Assembly: GCF_902702775.1 (NCBI RefSeq)
Contig: NZ_LR738724.1
Coordinates: 1,550,001-1,614,000 of the forward strand
Length of the DNA stretch: 64,000 nucleotides
Origin: Streptococcus suis
GTDB lineage: Bacteria; Bacillota; Bacilli; Lactobacillales; Streptococcaceae
Direction of reading: 5' to 3'
In this document: positions 27,359 to 36,474 of the stretch, piece by piece
How positions within the stretch are numbered: the first letter of the stretch is position 1
Layout of the letters: every line of letters begins with the position of its first letter
The notes under the pieces: model-generated
Databases searched by the model: none
What the model was told of the DNA's origin: nothing
The model's input: only the letters and a program-made list of their open reading frames with translations
Translations under genes and position numbers: made by a program

Positions 27359-27655
27359 TAGGCGTGCTCAATTACAACACCTAACCAGCTTTCCTTTCTT
27401 GTTTACTAAAAAGATTTCTCCATAACGCAGTAAAAGCCTTTCGGCTTTTCTGCTAACTATTTCTAAGTGATTGACTTAGACAACCTATCCCCAGGCTGCC
27501 TCGCTCTCTAATTTCTAGGCTCGGTTCTTCACATGGTCACTTTCGCACTCCTATGTGACCTGCTGAAACAGTCTATTCCCAGACTGTTTCACTCCCCCGA
27601 ACCTACCTCGCTCTCCAATTTCTTGGCTCGGGTTAATAAGGTTCCCCAAACCTTA
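27359..27655. repeat. Hairpin and direct-repeat cluster between era and mutM
   Basis: No gene is seen. The stretch holds hairpins GCAGTAAAAGCC/GGCTTTTCTGC, GAAACAGTCT/AGACTGTTTC and AATAAGGTT/AACCTTATT. It also holds a direct repeat of about 26 bp, CCTCGCTCTC-N-AATTTCT-N-GGCTCGG, at about 27499 and 27606. The last hairpin overlaps the era stop codon. It looks like degraded BOX-like material built up between two operon genes. Confidence 0.5.
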
Positions 27656-28555
27656 TTAATACTCTTTCTCATTATAGCCAAAGTCGGCGAGGTCGAGTTT
27701 TTTGTCTCGCCAGTTTTTCTTGACTTTGACCCAGGTTTCGAGGAAGACTTTGTCGCCCAACATCAATTCAATATCACGACGGGCCATGGAGCCAATTTTC
27801 TTGAGCATGGCTCCTTGCTTGCCGATGATGATGCCTTTCTGGCTATCACGCTCAACCATAATCGTCGCTCGGATATGGACCTTGTCGGTAAATTCATCAC
27901 GTTTCATGGACTCGATGACAACGGCCACAGAGTGCGGAATTTCCTCACGAGTCAGGTGTAGAACCTTCTCCCGAATCATCTCAGATACCAAGAAACGTTC
28001 TGGGTGGTCAGTGATTTGGTCCGCTGGGAAATACTGGAAACCTTCATCCAGATTTTCCTTGAGAATTTCCATGAGACGATTAACATTGTTCCCTTGGGTA
28101 GCAGAAATTGGCACAATTTCCTTGAAGTCCATCTGTTGACGGAAATCATCAATCTGTTCCAAAAGCTGGTCTGGATGAACCTTGTCAATCTTGTTAACCA
28201 CTAAAATGACTGGAACCTTGGCCTGTTTAAGACGTTCCATAATCATGTCGTCACCCTTGCCTCGCTTTTCATCGGCTGGCACCATAAAGAGGACCGTGTC
28301 CACTTCACGAAGGGTGCTATAGGCAGATTCCACCATAAAGTCACCCAAGGCCGTCTTAGGCTTGTGGATTCCTGGTGTGTCAATGAAGACAATCTGCTCT
28401 TCTTCTGTTGTATAAATCCCCATAATCTTGTTACGGGTTGTTTGAGCCTTGTCGCTCATGATGGCAATTTTTTGCCCCATTACATAGTTGAGAAAGGTTG
28501 ATTTCCCAACGTTTGGACGACCTAAAATCGCCACAAAACCTGAGTTAAATGTCAT
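27656..28555 (-). CDS. era: GTPase Era
   Basis: A 299-residue GTPase needed for 16S rRNA processing and 30S assembly. G1 is [10 protein letters not shown]2 lies around [10 protein letters not shown]3 is DTPGIH and G4 is NKID. The C-terminal KH domain includes [15 protein letters not shown]. The stop codon sits inside a hairpin of the downstream repeat cluster. The ribosome site AAGGAG directly follows the end of the 260-bp repeat at 28572, so the repeat abuts the translation signal. Confidence 0.97.
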   Translation of the reverse strand: MTFNSGFVAILGRPNVGKSTFLNYVMGQKIAIMSDKAQTTRNKIMGIYTTEEEQIVFIDTPGIHKPKTALGDFMVESAYSTLREVDTVLFMVPADEKRGKGDDMIMERLKQAKVPVILVVNKIDKVHPDQLLEQIDDFRQQMDFKEIVPISATQGNNVNRLMEILKENLDEGFQYFPADQITDHPERFLVSEMIREKVLHLTREEIPHSVAVVIESMKRDEFTDKVHIRATIMVERDSQKGIIIGKQGAMLKKIGSMARRDIELMLGDKVFLETWVKVKKNWRDKKLDLADFGYNEKEY

Positions 28556-28571
28556 GTATTCTCCTTATATT

Positions 28572-28831
28572 GTCATTTAGTTTTTCTTTTATTACTTCGA
28601 CGAATGAGGAAACTTTGTTTCCTTATTTCCAACTTCAAACACTCCACTGGAGTATTTGAACTCACCTTGCCTGATTGAAACAGTCTGGGGGATACGAATA
28701 GTCCGGTGGACTATTCGTACCTGAGCCTGAAAACAAAAAAGCGAAGTACATCAGCTGGTCACCTAGAAACAAGAAAGCATTGAGTTATGCCTGCGACTCG
28801 TTGCCTAGTACTAAAAGTAAACTAAAAGACT
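28572..28831. repeat. AGTC-ended repeat element, long form (260 bp), between dgkA and era
   Basis: The left end GTCATTTAGTTTTTCTTTTA and the right end read from the other strand, AGTCTTTTAGTTTACTTTTA, match the two ends of the 104-bp element at 54154-54257. The middle is replaced by extra hairpins, including a perfect one, TACGAATAGTCC/GGACTATTCGTA, and TTCAAACACTCC/GGAGTATTTGAA. It fills nearly the whole gap inside an operon. Confidence 0.75.
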
Positions 28832-28836
28832 AAATT

Positions 28837-29238
28837 CTAAAAAATAAAGTCCCAAATTTTCGGCACAAAGATAATCAATCCTGTCAACAAGGCAAATCCT
28901 GACACAAACAAGACTGCCCCTGCTGCCATATCTTTTGCATTCTTTGCCAACATAGAAAAATGATAGTCTGACGCCAAATCCACCACATTCTCAATAGCCG
29001 AATTCACAATTTCAAAAGCGATAACCAGACTAATGCTAAGCAAGAGGAAGAGCCATTCTGTCACAGATACTTGGAAAATAAGTCCTGCAAGCACAACAAG
29101 GACAGCTGAAGCAAGGTGCTTCTTCATATTGCGTTCTTCCTTGAAAGCCGTCAGTAAACCTGTTACTGCAAATTCTAGACTTGCAATCAATTCTCGGTTT
29201 TTCCAGCGATTTTTTGAATTATTCTCTTGTAAGTCCAT
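28837..29238 (-). CDS. dgkA: Diacylglycerol/undecaprenol kinase
   Basis: A 133-residue membrane kinase. The core motif [19 protein letters not shown], then [13 protein letters not shown], marks the DagK family; three hydrophobic helices are visible. In Gram-positive bacteria this enzyme phosphorylates undecaprenol, feeding lipid carrier to wall synthesis. It overlaps the end of ybeY by 20 bp and precedes era. Confidence 0.93.
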   Translation of the reverse strand: MDLQENNSKNRWKNRELIASLEFAVTGLLTAFKEERNMKKHLASAVLVVLAGLIFQVSVTEWLFLLLSISLVIAFEIVNSAIENVVDLASDYHFSMLAKNAKDMAAGAVLFVSGFALLTGLIIFVPKIWDFIF

Positions 29239-29716
29239 AAGCTGTCAAAATTTCTTCTTGTAAACCAAACATTTCTGCCTCTTCTTCTGGCGTATAATGA
29301 TCATAGCCATTGATATGCAGAAAACCGTGTACAGCTAAAAAGCCCATTTCGCGCTCGTAGCTATGACCATAATCTTCAGCTTGCTCACGCGCCTTATCGA
29401 TAGAAATATACAATTCACCAATATAAGCATCGAAATCTTCCATCATTTCAGCCAATTCAGGATTGTCCAGTAAGTCTTCCTCATCAAAAACAATCTCCGA
29501 CTCTGGCTTATATTCTAGGCTGACAACGTCTGTAGGACGGTCAATTCCTCGGTACTCCAAGTTAACCTCATGGACACGCTTATTGTCCACAAAGGTCACA
29601 GCCATTTCCTTATTCTGCTTGCCAATTTTTTCGGCAGCAAACTGGAGCAATTCCGTAATCTGCTCCTGCATTTGAGCAGAAACCTGCCCTGTTTCATCAA
29701 TCATTTCAATATACAT
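29219..29716 (-). CDS. ybeY: Endoribonuclease YbeY
   Basis: A 165-residue metal-dependent RNase for 16S rRNA 3'-end maturation and ribosome quality control. The zinc site [11 protein letters not shown] matches the family signature. The sequence [22 protein letters not shown] is also characteristic. It is the first gene of the leftward ybeY-dgkA-era operon and is divergent from the RpiR regulator gene. Confidence 0.96.
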   Translation of the reverse strand: MYIEMIDETGQVSAQMQEQITELLQFAAEKIGKQNKEMAVTFVDNKRVHEVNLEYRGIDRPTDVVSLEYKPESEIVFDEEDLLDNPELAEMMEDFDAYIGELYISIDKAREQAEDYGHSYEREMGFLAVHGFLHINGYDHYTPEEEAEMFGLQEEILTAYGLTRE

Positions 29717-29815
29717 AATCTTACATTCCTTTTACGTTTCCATTATATCATAAAACCTATCAATGAGGGGGTTTTAGTGGTATAATGTCCTCAGAAGCTA
29801 TCAGAGGAATGGAAA

Positions 29816-30628
29816 ATGTTACAAACACCGAAACACATCTCTGCCATCATTGAGTCTCATCTGGATCAGATGACTAGACTTGAAAAGCAGATTGCTAGTT
29901 ATTTTACTCAGTTAGATCCATCTAGCGCCAATCTTAGCCAAGAAAACACTATACAGCAACTCCACATTTCTCCATCTGCTCTTACCCGTTTTGCCAAAAA
30001 ATGTGGATTTTCCGGTTATCGAGAATTTGTCTTTGCCTTTCAGAATAACCAACAATACTTGGATAAACATTTTGAAAAATTACAGCGGAGCTTAACAAAA
30101 AAAGTCTTGGTAGACTATGAGGAAATCCTAACTGCTACCAATAAACTCGTTGATGAAGAAAAATTGGAAGAAATTGCCAAACTGATTGACAGTAGCAAGC
30201 GTGTCTATTTTTACGGAATCGGCAGTTCTGGTTTGGTTGCAATGGAAATCAAATCCCGCTTTATGCGACTGGGTGTAGTTTGCGATGCAATTACTGATAA
30301 AAACAATCTTATTTGGACAACTACTATTTTAGACCCTAGTTGCCTGGTCATCGGTCTTTCTCTGTCTGGTCAGACAGAAGAGGTCATGGAGCATCTCCAC
30401 CTGGCTGCTCAAAAGGGGATTCCTACCGCCCTGTTAACAACCAAGAGTTTTCTCCATCCGACTTTTGACCAAATCATTCCAGTCGCCTCTGTCCGCCACC
30501 TCAATTACGGCAATCGTATCTCACCACAAATTCCCCTGCTCATCATGCTAGATATTATCTACGCCTATTTTTTGGCTATTGACCAGGAGAAAAAAGAGAA
30601 TATTTTCAAGCAGACTATTAGAGAATAA
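29816..30628 (+). CDS. RpiR-family sugar-phosphate-sensing regulator
   Basis: A 270-residue regulator with an N-terminal RpiR helix-turn-helix (about 1-75; LHISPSALTRFAKKCGFSGY) and a SIS sugar-phosphate-binding domain (about 105-250; VYFYGIGSSGLVA and GLSLSGQTEEV). A -10 TATAAT lies at about 29780, with -35 TATCAA 17 bp before it. It is convergent with the N-acetylmannosamine PTS and nanE genes, so it probably senses ManNAc-6-phosphate or a related sugar phosphate and controls them. Pneumococcal sialic acid loci use a similar regulator (NanR); the link here is inferred. Confidence 0.88.
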   Translation: MLQTPKHISAIIESHLDQMTRLEKQIASYFTQLDPSSANLSQENTIQQLHISPSALTRFAKKCGFSGYREFVFAFQNNQQYLDKHFEKLQRSLTKKVLVDYEEILTATNKLVDEEKLEEIAKLIDSSKRVYFYGIGSSGLVAMEIKSRFMRLGVVCDAITDKNNLIWTTTILDPSCLVIGLSLSGQTEEVMEHLHLAAQKGIPTALLTTKSFLHPTFDQIIPVASVRHLNYGNRISPQIPLLIMLDIIYAYFLAIDQEKKENIFKQTIRE

Positions 30629-30668
30629 TTCATCCATCTTTCTATTTCACAACACTCTTAATAAGACA

Positions 30669-30712
30669 AAAAGCATTCAAAAATACCCGATAGGTACAGT
30701 TTGAATGCTTTT
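30669..30712. terminator. Bidirectional terminator between the RpiR gene and the PTS gene
   Basis: AAAAGCATTCAAA (30669-30681) and TTTGAATGCTTTT (30700-30712) form a 13-bp perfect stem with T runs on both strands, serving the two convergent genes. Confidence 0.92.
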
Positions 30713-30731
30713 AATTCGCTTAAATCTAACT

Positions 30732-32240
30732 CTATTCTTCAAGACCAAGAATTTGATTGATTTCTTGGCTATACAGAATAGCCTTACCTCCGAAAATAGC
30801 CTGTATTCCTCCTTTTACATCCAAAACAGCCGTTGCACCTATAGACTGAATAACTCCCTTATCCACAAGACCACTATTTCTGAGCGATACTCTTAATCGA
30901 GTCGCACAGGCAGTCACATTCTCAATATTATCTGGTCCACCAAGAGCATCGATGATAGCAATTGCATTATCACGAAGACTAGAACCGTTTGATAAAACTT
31001 TTTCAGAATGCGATGCTTGATCACTGCTTTCCATACCAGGAACTAGCACGTGAAATTTGGTTACTAAAAATTTGAAAACTAGATAATAAACTGCTGCCCA
31101 AAGCAAGCCAACAGGAATCACGTAAATCCAATTGGTTTTGTCATTTCCTTGGAAAACACCAAAAATCAAGTAATCAATAAGCCCACCAGAAAATGAGTTC
31201 CCAATACGAATTTGCAGGAGATCCGCAACTAAGAATGATAGTCCATCTAAAAATGCATGAACAACATATAGCCATGGAGCAACAAACAAGAAAGAAAACT
31301 CGATTGGTTCAGTAATTCCTGTCAATAGGGAAGTTAATGCACTACTTGAATAAAAACTGCCAACCTTCTTACGATTTTCCTTAGGAATTGCGTGATACAT
31401 AGCCAAACAAGATGCTGGTAGACCAAAAATCATCGTTGCAAATCGACCAGCAAAAAATCGAGTTCCATAAGTAAATAAGCCTGTATGGTTCGCATCTGCT
31501 AATTGAGCAAAGAAAATATTTTGCGCACCTTGGATTGTCTCACCTGCTACCACTTCACTTCCACCTAATGAAGTATACCAAAACATTGGATAGATGGTAT
31601 GGTGCAAGCCAAACGCACCTGTCAAACGTAATCCAAAACCATATAAGAAGGTTCCAAAACTTCCCATCTCTGCGATTGCCTTACCAAAATCAACTAACAA
31701 ATTCTGAATCGGTGGCCAAATTATATAAAAAATGGAACCAATCGCAATTGCTGCAAATGATGAAATAATTGGAATAAAGCGAGAGCCTCCGAAGAAACCA
31801 AGAAAGGCTGGTAATTCAATTTTTCGGTATTTATTGTGTAAAGTTGCAACAGTAATACCAATCGCTAAAGCGCCCAAAACTCCAGTATCAATGCTTGCTC
31901 CCTTATCTGCAAAAAGAGTTAAAAAGCCACTAATAGTAGCCGTATAAACCAAGTATGCAACCCCAGCAGATAGGCCAGCAGTCCCCTTATCAGCATCTGC
32001 CAAACCTACAGCAACACCAATTGCAAAAATCAGCGCTAAATTCGCAAATACCGCACTACCTGCCGTACTCATGATAGTGAATACAGCTTGCAACCACGCT
32101 TGATCCAATACAGGAAATTGTGCTACAGCATTACTATTTGATAAGGCGCCTCCAATTCCCAGTAAGAGACCAGCCACAGGCAAAATTGAGATTGGCAGCA
32201 TAAAGGCCTGCCCTAGCTGAGAAAACTTCTTAAAATTCAT
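30732..32240 (-). CDS. PTS EIICB transporter, glucose/GlcNAc family, probably ManNAc
   Basis: A 502-residue phosphotransferase permease. The IIC part (about 1-390) has about ten hydrophobic helices and GITEPIEFSFLFVAPWLY, typical of the glucose family. The IIB domain (about 425-500) carries the phosphorylated cysteine in NVTACATRLRVSL. No IIA domain is present, so a IIA from another system must be shared. It follows nanE by 27 bp, so import probably yields ManNAc-6-phosphate, the NanE substrate. This matches the nanE-PTS pair of pneumococcus. Exact sugar specificity is inferred from context. Confidence 0.9.
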   Translation of the reverse strand: MNFKKFSQLGQAFMLPISILPVAGLLLGIGGALSNSNAVAQFPVLDQAWLQAVFTIMSTAGSAVFANLALIFAIGVAVGLADADKGTAGLSAGVAYLVYTATISGFLTLFADKGASIDTGVLGALAIGITVATLHNKYRKIELPAFLGFFGGSRFIPIISSFAAIAIGSIFYIIWPPIQNLLVDFGKAIAEMGSFGTFLYGFGLRLTGAFGLHHTIYPMFWYTSLGGSEVVAGETIQGAQNIFFAQLADANHTGLFTYGTRFFAGRFATMIFGLPASCLAMYHAIPKENRKKVGSFYSSSALTSLLTGITEPIEFSFLFVAPWLYVVHAFLDGLSFLVADLLQIRIGNSFSGGLIDYLIFGVFQGNDKTNWIYVIPVGLLWAAVYYLVFKFLVTKFHVLVPGMESSDQASHSEKVLSNGSSLRDNAIAIIDALGGPDNIENVTACATRLRVSLRNSGLVDKGVIQSIGATAVLDVKGGIQAIFGGKAILYSQEINQILGLEE

Positions 32241-32267
32241 ACTCCATTCCTTTCTATAACCTATTTA

Positions 32268-32969
32268 TTATTTATGTAAAGCACTAATAAACCGCTCTGC
32301 GATTTCCTTTGGACGTGTAATTGCACCGCCTACAACAATTCCTGCCACACCTAAATCATGAATAATTTTTACTTGGTCAGGATAGTGTATTTTTCCTTCC
32401 GCTATCACATCGATACCTGCTCGGCACAAGCGGTCAACCAATTCAATATCCGGTCCCTCCTCCTGCCTACTATAGGATGTATACCCCGAAAGTGTTGTCC
32501 CAACAAAATCGATGCCTGCTTCATAAGCAGTTAATCCTTCCTCAAAGGTTGAAATATCTGCCATAAAAAGTTGTTCGGGGTATTTTTCCTTGATTTGCTT
32601 AATGAAATCAACAACATCGAGTCCGTCATAACGCTCACGCTTGGTACAATCAAGAGCAATGACCTCAATATCTAGAGCTGCTAACTCGTCTACTTCTCGC
32701 ATCGTAGCCGTAATAAAGGGCTCTTGTGGAGGATAGTCTCGCTTGATAATTCCGATAATTGGCAAAGTAGTTACTTCTTTTATCTCCTTAATATCTCGTA
32801 CACTATTGGCCCGAATACCGACAGCACCTGCTTCTTGGGCAGCCTTGACTAGTAAAGGCATAATACCGCCTTCTTCCCTATACAGAGGTTCGCCTGGCAA
32901 AGCCTGACAGGAAATGATAATTCCATCTTTTATCTGTTCTTTTAGAGCTTCTTTACTGATTTTGCCCAT
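32268..32969 (-). CDS. nanE: N-acetylmannosamine-6-phosphate 2-epimerase
   Basis: A 233-residue TIM-barrel enzyme converting ManNAc-6-P to GlcNAc-6-P. Family features include [41 protein letters not shown] and [30 protein letters not shown] (split here: [10 protein letters not shown], then VVGGAITRP). It is the first gene of the two-gene operon with the PTS. A cre site overlaps the promoter region, so CcpA should repress it on glucose. No other sialic-acid genes (nanA, nanK) are in the window. Confidence 0.95.
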   Translation of the reverse strand: MGKISKEALKEQIKDGIIISCQALPGEPLYREEGGIMPLLVKAAQEAGAVGIRANSVRDIKEIKEVTTLPIIGIIKRDYPPQEPFITATMREVDELAALDIEVIALDCTKRERYDGLDVVDFIKQIKEKYPEQLFMADISTFEEGLTAYEAGIDFVGTTLSGYTSYSRQEEGPDIELVDRLCRAGIDVIAEGKIHYPDQVKIIHDLGVAGIVVGGAITRPKEIAERFISALHK

Positions 32970-32997
32970 TAATTTCTCCTTTCTATTTCTGCATCCT

Positions 32998-33044
32998 GGA
33001 TAGCGCTTACAATATTATTATATAGCACATTAACTTTTTTTCAA
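32998..33044 (-). promoter_or_regulatory. nanE promoter with cre (CcpA) site
   Basis: On the minus strand -35 TTGAAA (33039-33044) and -10 TATAAT (33017-33022) are 16 bp apart. TTGTAAGCGCTATCC (33012 down to 32998) matches the cre consensus at 14 of 15 positions and begins 4 bp after the -10, where CcpA would block transcription. Confidence 0.82.
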
Positions 33045-33200
33045 TCCCAGTTCCTCATTTAAAATCTAATTTCTATTTTGAAAGAAAATAGTCTTCTTTT
33101 GAAACTAGTTTCAACATTTTATACCTCTTCTAAAACTAGTTTTAGAAAACAAAGGCCATCTCAAATGTATATTAGGAAAATCATACTTGGTTAATTCAAA

Positions 33201-33239
33201 AAAACTAGTTAGGATAACGTAAACGTCCTAACTAGTTTT
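33201..33239. terminator. Strong bidirectional terminator
   Basis: AAAACTAGTTAGGA (33201-33214) and TCCTAACTAGTTTT (33226-33239) form a 14-bp perfect stem. It ends transcription of the AhpD-like gene before the nanE promoter. Confidence 0.88.
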
Positions 33240-33262
33240 CGATACATATTCTTCTGGAACTC

Positions 33263-33820
33263 CTATAGAGCATAGGCCTGTAATTCTGGATTGATAGGAG
33301 TATTGATGAGATTGTTGGCATAATTACAAAGAGTTGCAAGACTGACTCCTAACACCACATCCAAGGCGTTTTCAGCCGTGTAGCCCTCTTGGAAAAATTC
33401 CTCTAGCAAGGGCTGTCCAACCTTACCTTTTTCATGAATAACAGCCAGAGTAAATCGAGCGAGAACATCTAATTTTGCATCCGTTTCGATGGGAGTTCCC
33501 TGGCGTAGAGCTTGTAGAATAGCATCTGGCATCTTAACCTGCTTGATAGAAATAGCCGTATGACCTGCCACGCAAAATCCACAGCCATTGGTAAGGGCAG
33601 CTGTAATTTGTACCACTTCACGCTCGGTCGGATTCAGACTACTACGGCGATTGATACCACTGACAGTTTGGTAGGTTTCTAGGGCTGTAGGAGAATTGGC
33701 TAAAAGACCGATGAGATTAGGAATATAACCGCCATTATTTTTCTTGACAGTCGCAAGGTTTTCTCGTAATTCTGGACTAACAGTCTCTAGAGTATGGATA
33801 GGAAAGAAAGCTTGTGTCAT
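33263..33820 (-). CDS. AhpD-like / carboxymuconolactone decarboxylase-family protein
   Basis: A 185-residue all-helical protein. The motif NGCGFCVAGHT holds the CxxC pair and downstream histidine that act as a thiol-peroxidase site in AhpD proteins. This suggests disposal of peroxides or related alkyl compounds. The open frame starts at 33847, but ATG at 33820 (MTQAFFPIH) has GGAG six bases upstream, so the shorter form is preferred. It is single, with its own strong terminator; no ahpC is adjacent. Confidence 0.85.
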   Translation of the reverse strand: MTQAFFPIHTLETVSPELRENLATVKKNNGGYIPNLIGLLANSPTALETYQTVSGINRRSSLNPTEREVVQITAALTNGCGFCVAGHTAISIKQVKMPDAILQALRQGTPIETDAKLDVLARFTLAVIHEKGKVGQPLLEEFFQEGYTAENALDVVLGVSLATLCNYANNLINTPINPELQAYAL

Positions 33821-33985
33821 AGGTAACTCCATTTTAAAAAATTTCATAGAGTAGGAATAAAAATCTGCTTGGATTCACACCTATACTTCTATGCTTACAT
33901 TTTATACTATCATAAAGACAGGTATCCTGCTAATATATTTTACCTATCGCACCTATAAAAAATTGATAATCCCTTGCAGAAACCA

Positions 33986-34681
33986 CTAGAAAGACTGGAT
34001 AACTTCGACCAGTTCATCCCAATCTATCACCACTTTATCTGCCTGATAGGGAGCTATTGGCTCTACTCTCTTTCTATGATTAAACCAAATTGCCTTCCAA
34101 TTCGCAGCTTTCGCTCCTACCACATCATTTTCAAACGAATCTCCTAGATAACAAATATCTTCGCCTGACATCCCCAAACGTTCTTCCATTAGTTGAAAAA
34201 TAGCAGGATTTGGCTTTGTGATACCAACTTGTCCAGAAATAAGGACATGTTCTAGCTCAAACCAATTAACTAACCCCATCGTGCGTATCTTTCTCAACTG
34301 ATGTCTATAAGGTCCATTCGTAATAATCCCCATTGCAATTCCTTGCGCCTGGCACCACGAAAATATTTCTAGAAACACTGGACTGAGCTCTATCTGCCCT
34401 TGAAAATAATCATAATCTATTTGAATAGCTAAGGCTGTTGCATCAGACACCTGATACTCAAAATCTGCCAAAGCATGTTTCATCCGATAAATATGACTGT
34501 CTTTCAGACTCATCTTTCCAGTTGCTGTCGCTTCAAATACTTCATCCGCATATCTGCGAAAGGAAAGGTAGAGTGGTTCAATTTGCTCCCTTGCTACTTC
34601 AATATGTCTTTCCAAAGCACGTTCAAACGGTTGAATCTGATCATAAAGCGTATCATCTACATCAAAAATTAAGGCTTTCAT
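33986..34681 (-). CDS. HAD-family hydrolase
   Basis: A 231-residue haloacid-dehalogenase-type phosphatase. Motif I is FDVDDTLY at residues 5-12 (nucleophile Asp), motif II is ITNGP, and motifs III/IV contain KPNPAIF and YLGDSFENDVVGA. A helical cap lies between motifs I and II, as in the YjjG/HAD-IA group that dephosphorylates nucleotides or sugar phosphates. The substrate is not predictable. It lies downstream of satB but is separated from it by a terminator. Confidence 0.88.
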   Translation of the reverse strand: MKALIFDVDDTLYDQIQPFERALERHIEVAREQIEPLYLSFRRYADEVFEATATGKMSLKDSHIYRMKHALADFEYQVSDATALAIQIDYDYFQGQIELSPVFLEIFSWCQAQGIAMGIITNGPYRHQLRKIRTMGLVNWFELEHVLISGQVGITKPNPAIFQLMEERLGMSGEDICYLGDSFENDVVGAKAANWKAIWFNHRKRVEPIAPYQADKVVIDWDELVEVIQSF

Positions 34682-34696
34682 GAGTCAATTATAGCA

Positions 34697-34725
34697 AAAA
34701 ATTCCAGCCAAAGCTTGGAATTTTT
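34697..34725 (-). terminator. Terminator after satB
   Basis: AAAAATTCCA and TGGAATTTTT form a 10-bp stem with a 9-base loop; T-rich on both strands. It lies 10 bp beyond the satB stop. Confidence 0.85.
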
Positions 34726-34734
34726 AACTGCTTA

Positions 34735-36474
34735 TTACACCTTTGCTTGAATCTCATGCATTTGAGCATATACTCCACCACGTGCAACCAATTCTTCATG
34801 TTTCCCATGTTCAATAATTCGACCTTGATCTAAGACAAGAATCTGGTCTGCATTTTGAATGGTAGAAAGTCGGTGAGCAATAATAAAGGTTGTCCGACCT
34901 TCTTTTACCACTTCCATGGCATGTTGGATAATTTCTTCCGTCTCCGTATCAATATGAGAAGTTGCTTCATCCAATATCAGAATTTTAGGATCAGAGTAGA
35001 GTGTCCGCGCAAAGGCAATCAACTGACGTTCCCCACTTGAAAAGGCCGCCCCCTTCTCAACAACCGGTTCATCAATCCCTTTCTCTAAGCGAGATAGCAT
35101 AGGCACTGCACCAACTTTTTCTAGCGCCTGCATGATTCTTGTTCTATCTGCTTCCTCTTCATTCATGGAAACATTGCTGGCAATCGTCCCTGTAAAGAGA
35201 TAGGGATCTTGCAAAACAATCCCCATGTGACTGCGCAGGCTTTCACGGGAATAATCACGGATGTTTTTCCCATCAATCAGTACACGTCCCTCCTGTGGAT
35301 CATAGAAACGATAGAGGAGGTTCATAATAGAAGACTTACCAGACCCAGTATGCCCAACCAAAGCAACTGTTTCTCCTTTTTCTGCCCGAATGGTAATATC
35401 TTTCAAAACTGGTCTGTTTTCTTCATAGCTAAAGTTCACGTGTTCAAACACGACTTGCCCTTGTTCAACTTCCAAAATACGATCACAGTCGTCCTCCACT
35501 TCTTCTTCTAGAAGGGCCATTAGACGCTTACCTGTTTCAAAAGAGCGAAGCATATTTGGGAACTGTTGAACCAGCGCTCCCAAAGCAATGAAGACTCCTT
35601 CGATATAGTTGACATAAACAAAGAGTTTCCCAGCTGTAACTCCATCCTGTCCCGCAAGAAACTGATAGCCGACTACCGTTAAAATCGCAGCAATGACTAA
35701 ATTTTGCAGAAAACCACTCAGATTCCACGTGGCAAGAGACTGGGCCCAGATAATCTTATTATCTGCCCGACGCATCTTGTCAGCAGTCACTTCAAATTCT
35801 CTCATGATGCGCTCTTCTTGTCCAAAAAGTTGAATCAAACTTGCACCATTCATGGTCTCATTCACCTGCGTATTGACGTCACTCCTTGCATCATAAAAAT
35901 CCTTCATTGGCTTGTCTGTCATTTTCTTGTAAGCAAATTGAATACCGATATAGAGTGGTATCAAGAGTAACATCAGCCAACCGAGACTCCTATTCATGTA
36001 AAATAGGACACCGTATGTAAAGAGCAAACGAACAATATTGTTAAAGGCATTAACTAAGGTCCCATAAAATTGTGTCCGCAGGGTTTCTGTATCATTGACA
36101 ATTCTAGTTGCAATTTTTCCAGCGGGCTTATCATCAAAATAAGAAATAGGCAACCGTTGCATAACATCGTAGGCTTGATTACGCAGATTTTCAGCAATAC
36201 GATTGGCGCAATGCATGAGTAAACGCATAGATAGGTAGAAGCCAATAGCTCCCAGAATAATCATTCCCATGTATTGAGCTGACTGGTTTAAGAAAACAGC
36301 TTCATCAAAGGGCAAACCCTTGCTTAAATCCGTAATCGGTCCATCAATCGCCTGCTGAATCAGCAAAGGAGCCAATCGCACCATGGTTGAAGCCAACAGA
36401 TAGAAGCCGACAGCTACTATAAATAGCCACTTGACACGACCGATTTGTTTTAATAAAAAACCTAAAATAGTCAT
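34735..36474 (-). CDS. satB: Heterodimeric ABC multidrug exporter, SatB/PatB-like subunit
   Basis: A 579-residue ABC exporter half: six membrane helices (about 1-310) and an ATPase domain (about 335-570). Walker A is GHTGSGKSS and Walker B is ILILDEATSHID with the catalytic glutamate present. The signature is degenerate (FSSGERQ instead of LSGGQ). With SatA this gives one working and one degenerate ATP site, the pattern of BmrCD/PatAB-type pumps. SatAB of S. suis exports fluoroquinolones such as norfloxacin and ciprofloxacin. Start and upstream stop overlap as TAATG, so translation is coupled to satA. Confidence 0.9.
   Translation of the reverse strand: MTILGFLLKQIGRVKWLFIVAVGFYLLASTMVRLAPLLIQQAIDGPITDLSKGLPFDEAVFLNQSAQYMGMIILGAIGFYLSMRLLMHCANRIAENLRNQAYDVMQRLPISYFDDKPAGKIATRIVNDTETLRTQFYGTLVNAFNNIVRLLFTYGVLFYMNRSLGWLMLLLIPLYIGIQFAYKKMTDKPMKDFYDARSDVNTQVNETMNGASLIQLFGQEERIMREFEVTADKMRRADNKIIWAQSLATWNLSGFLQNLVIAAILTVVGYQFLAGQDGVTAGKLFVYVNYIEGVFIALGALVQQFPNMLRSFETGKRLMALLEEEVEDDCDRILEVEQGQVVFEHVNFSYEENRPVLKDITIRAEKGETVALVGHTGSGKSSIMNLLYRFYDPQEGRVLIDGKNIRDYSRESLRSHMGIVLQDPYLFTGTIASNVSMNEEEADRTRIMQALEKVGAVPMLSRLEKGIDEPVVEKGAAFSSGERQLIAFARTLYSDPKILILDEATSHIDTETEEIIQHAMEVVKEGRTTFIIAHRLSTIQNADQILVLDQGRIIEHGKHEELVARGGVYAQMHEIQAKV

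Noticed and set aside
28693..28719. TACGAATA motifs resembling a ComX (cin-box) promoter, facing outward
   Set aside because: They are the two arms of a perfect hairpin inside a repeat element, with no T-rich stretch or competence gene following; probably chance.
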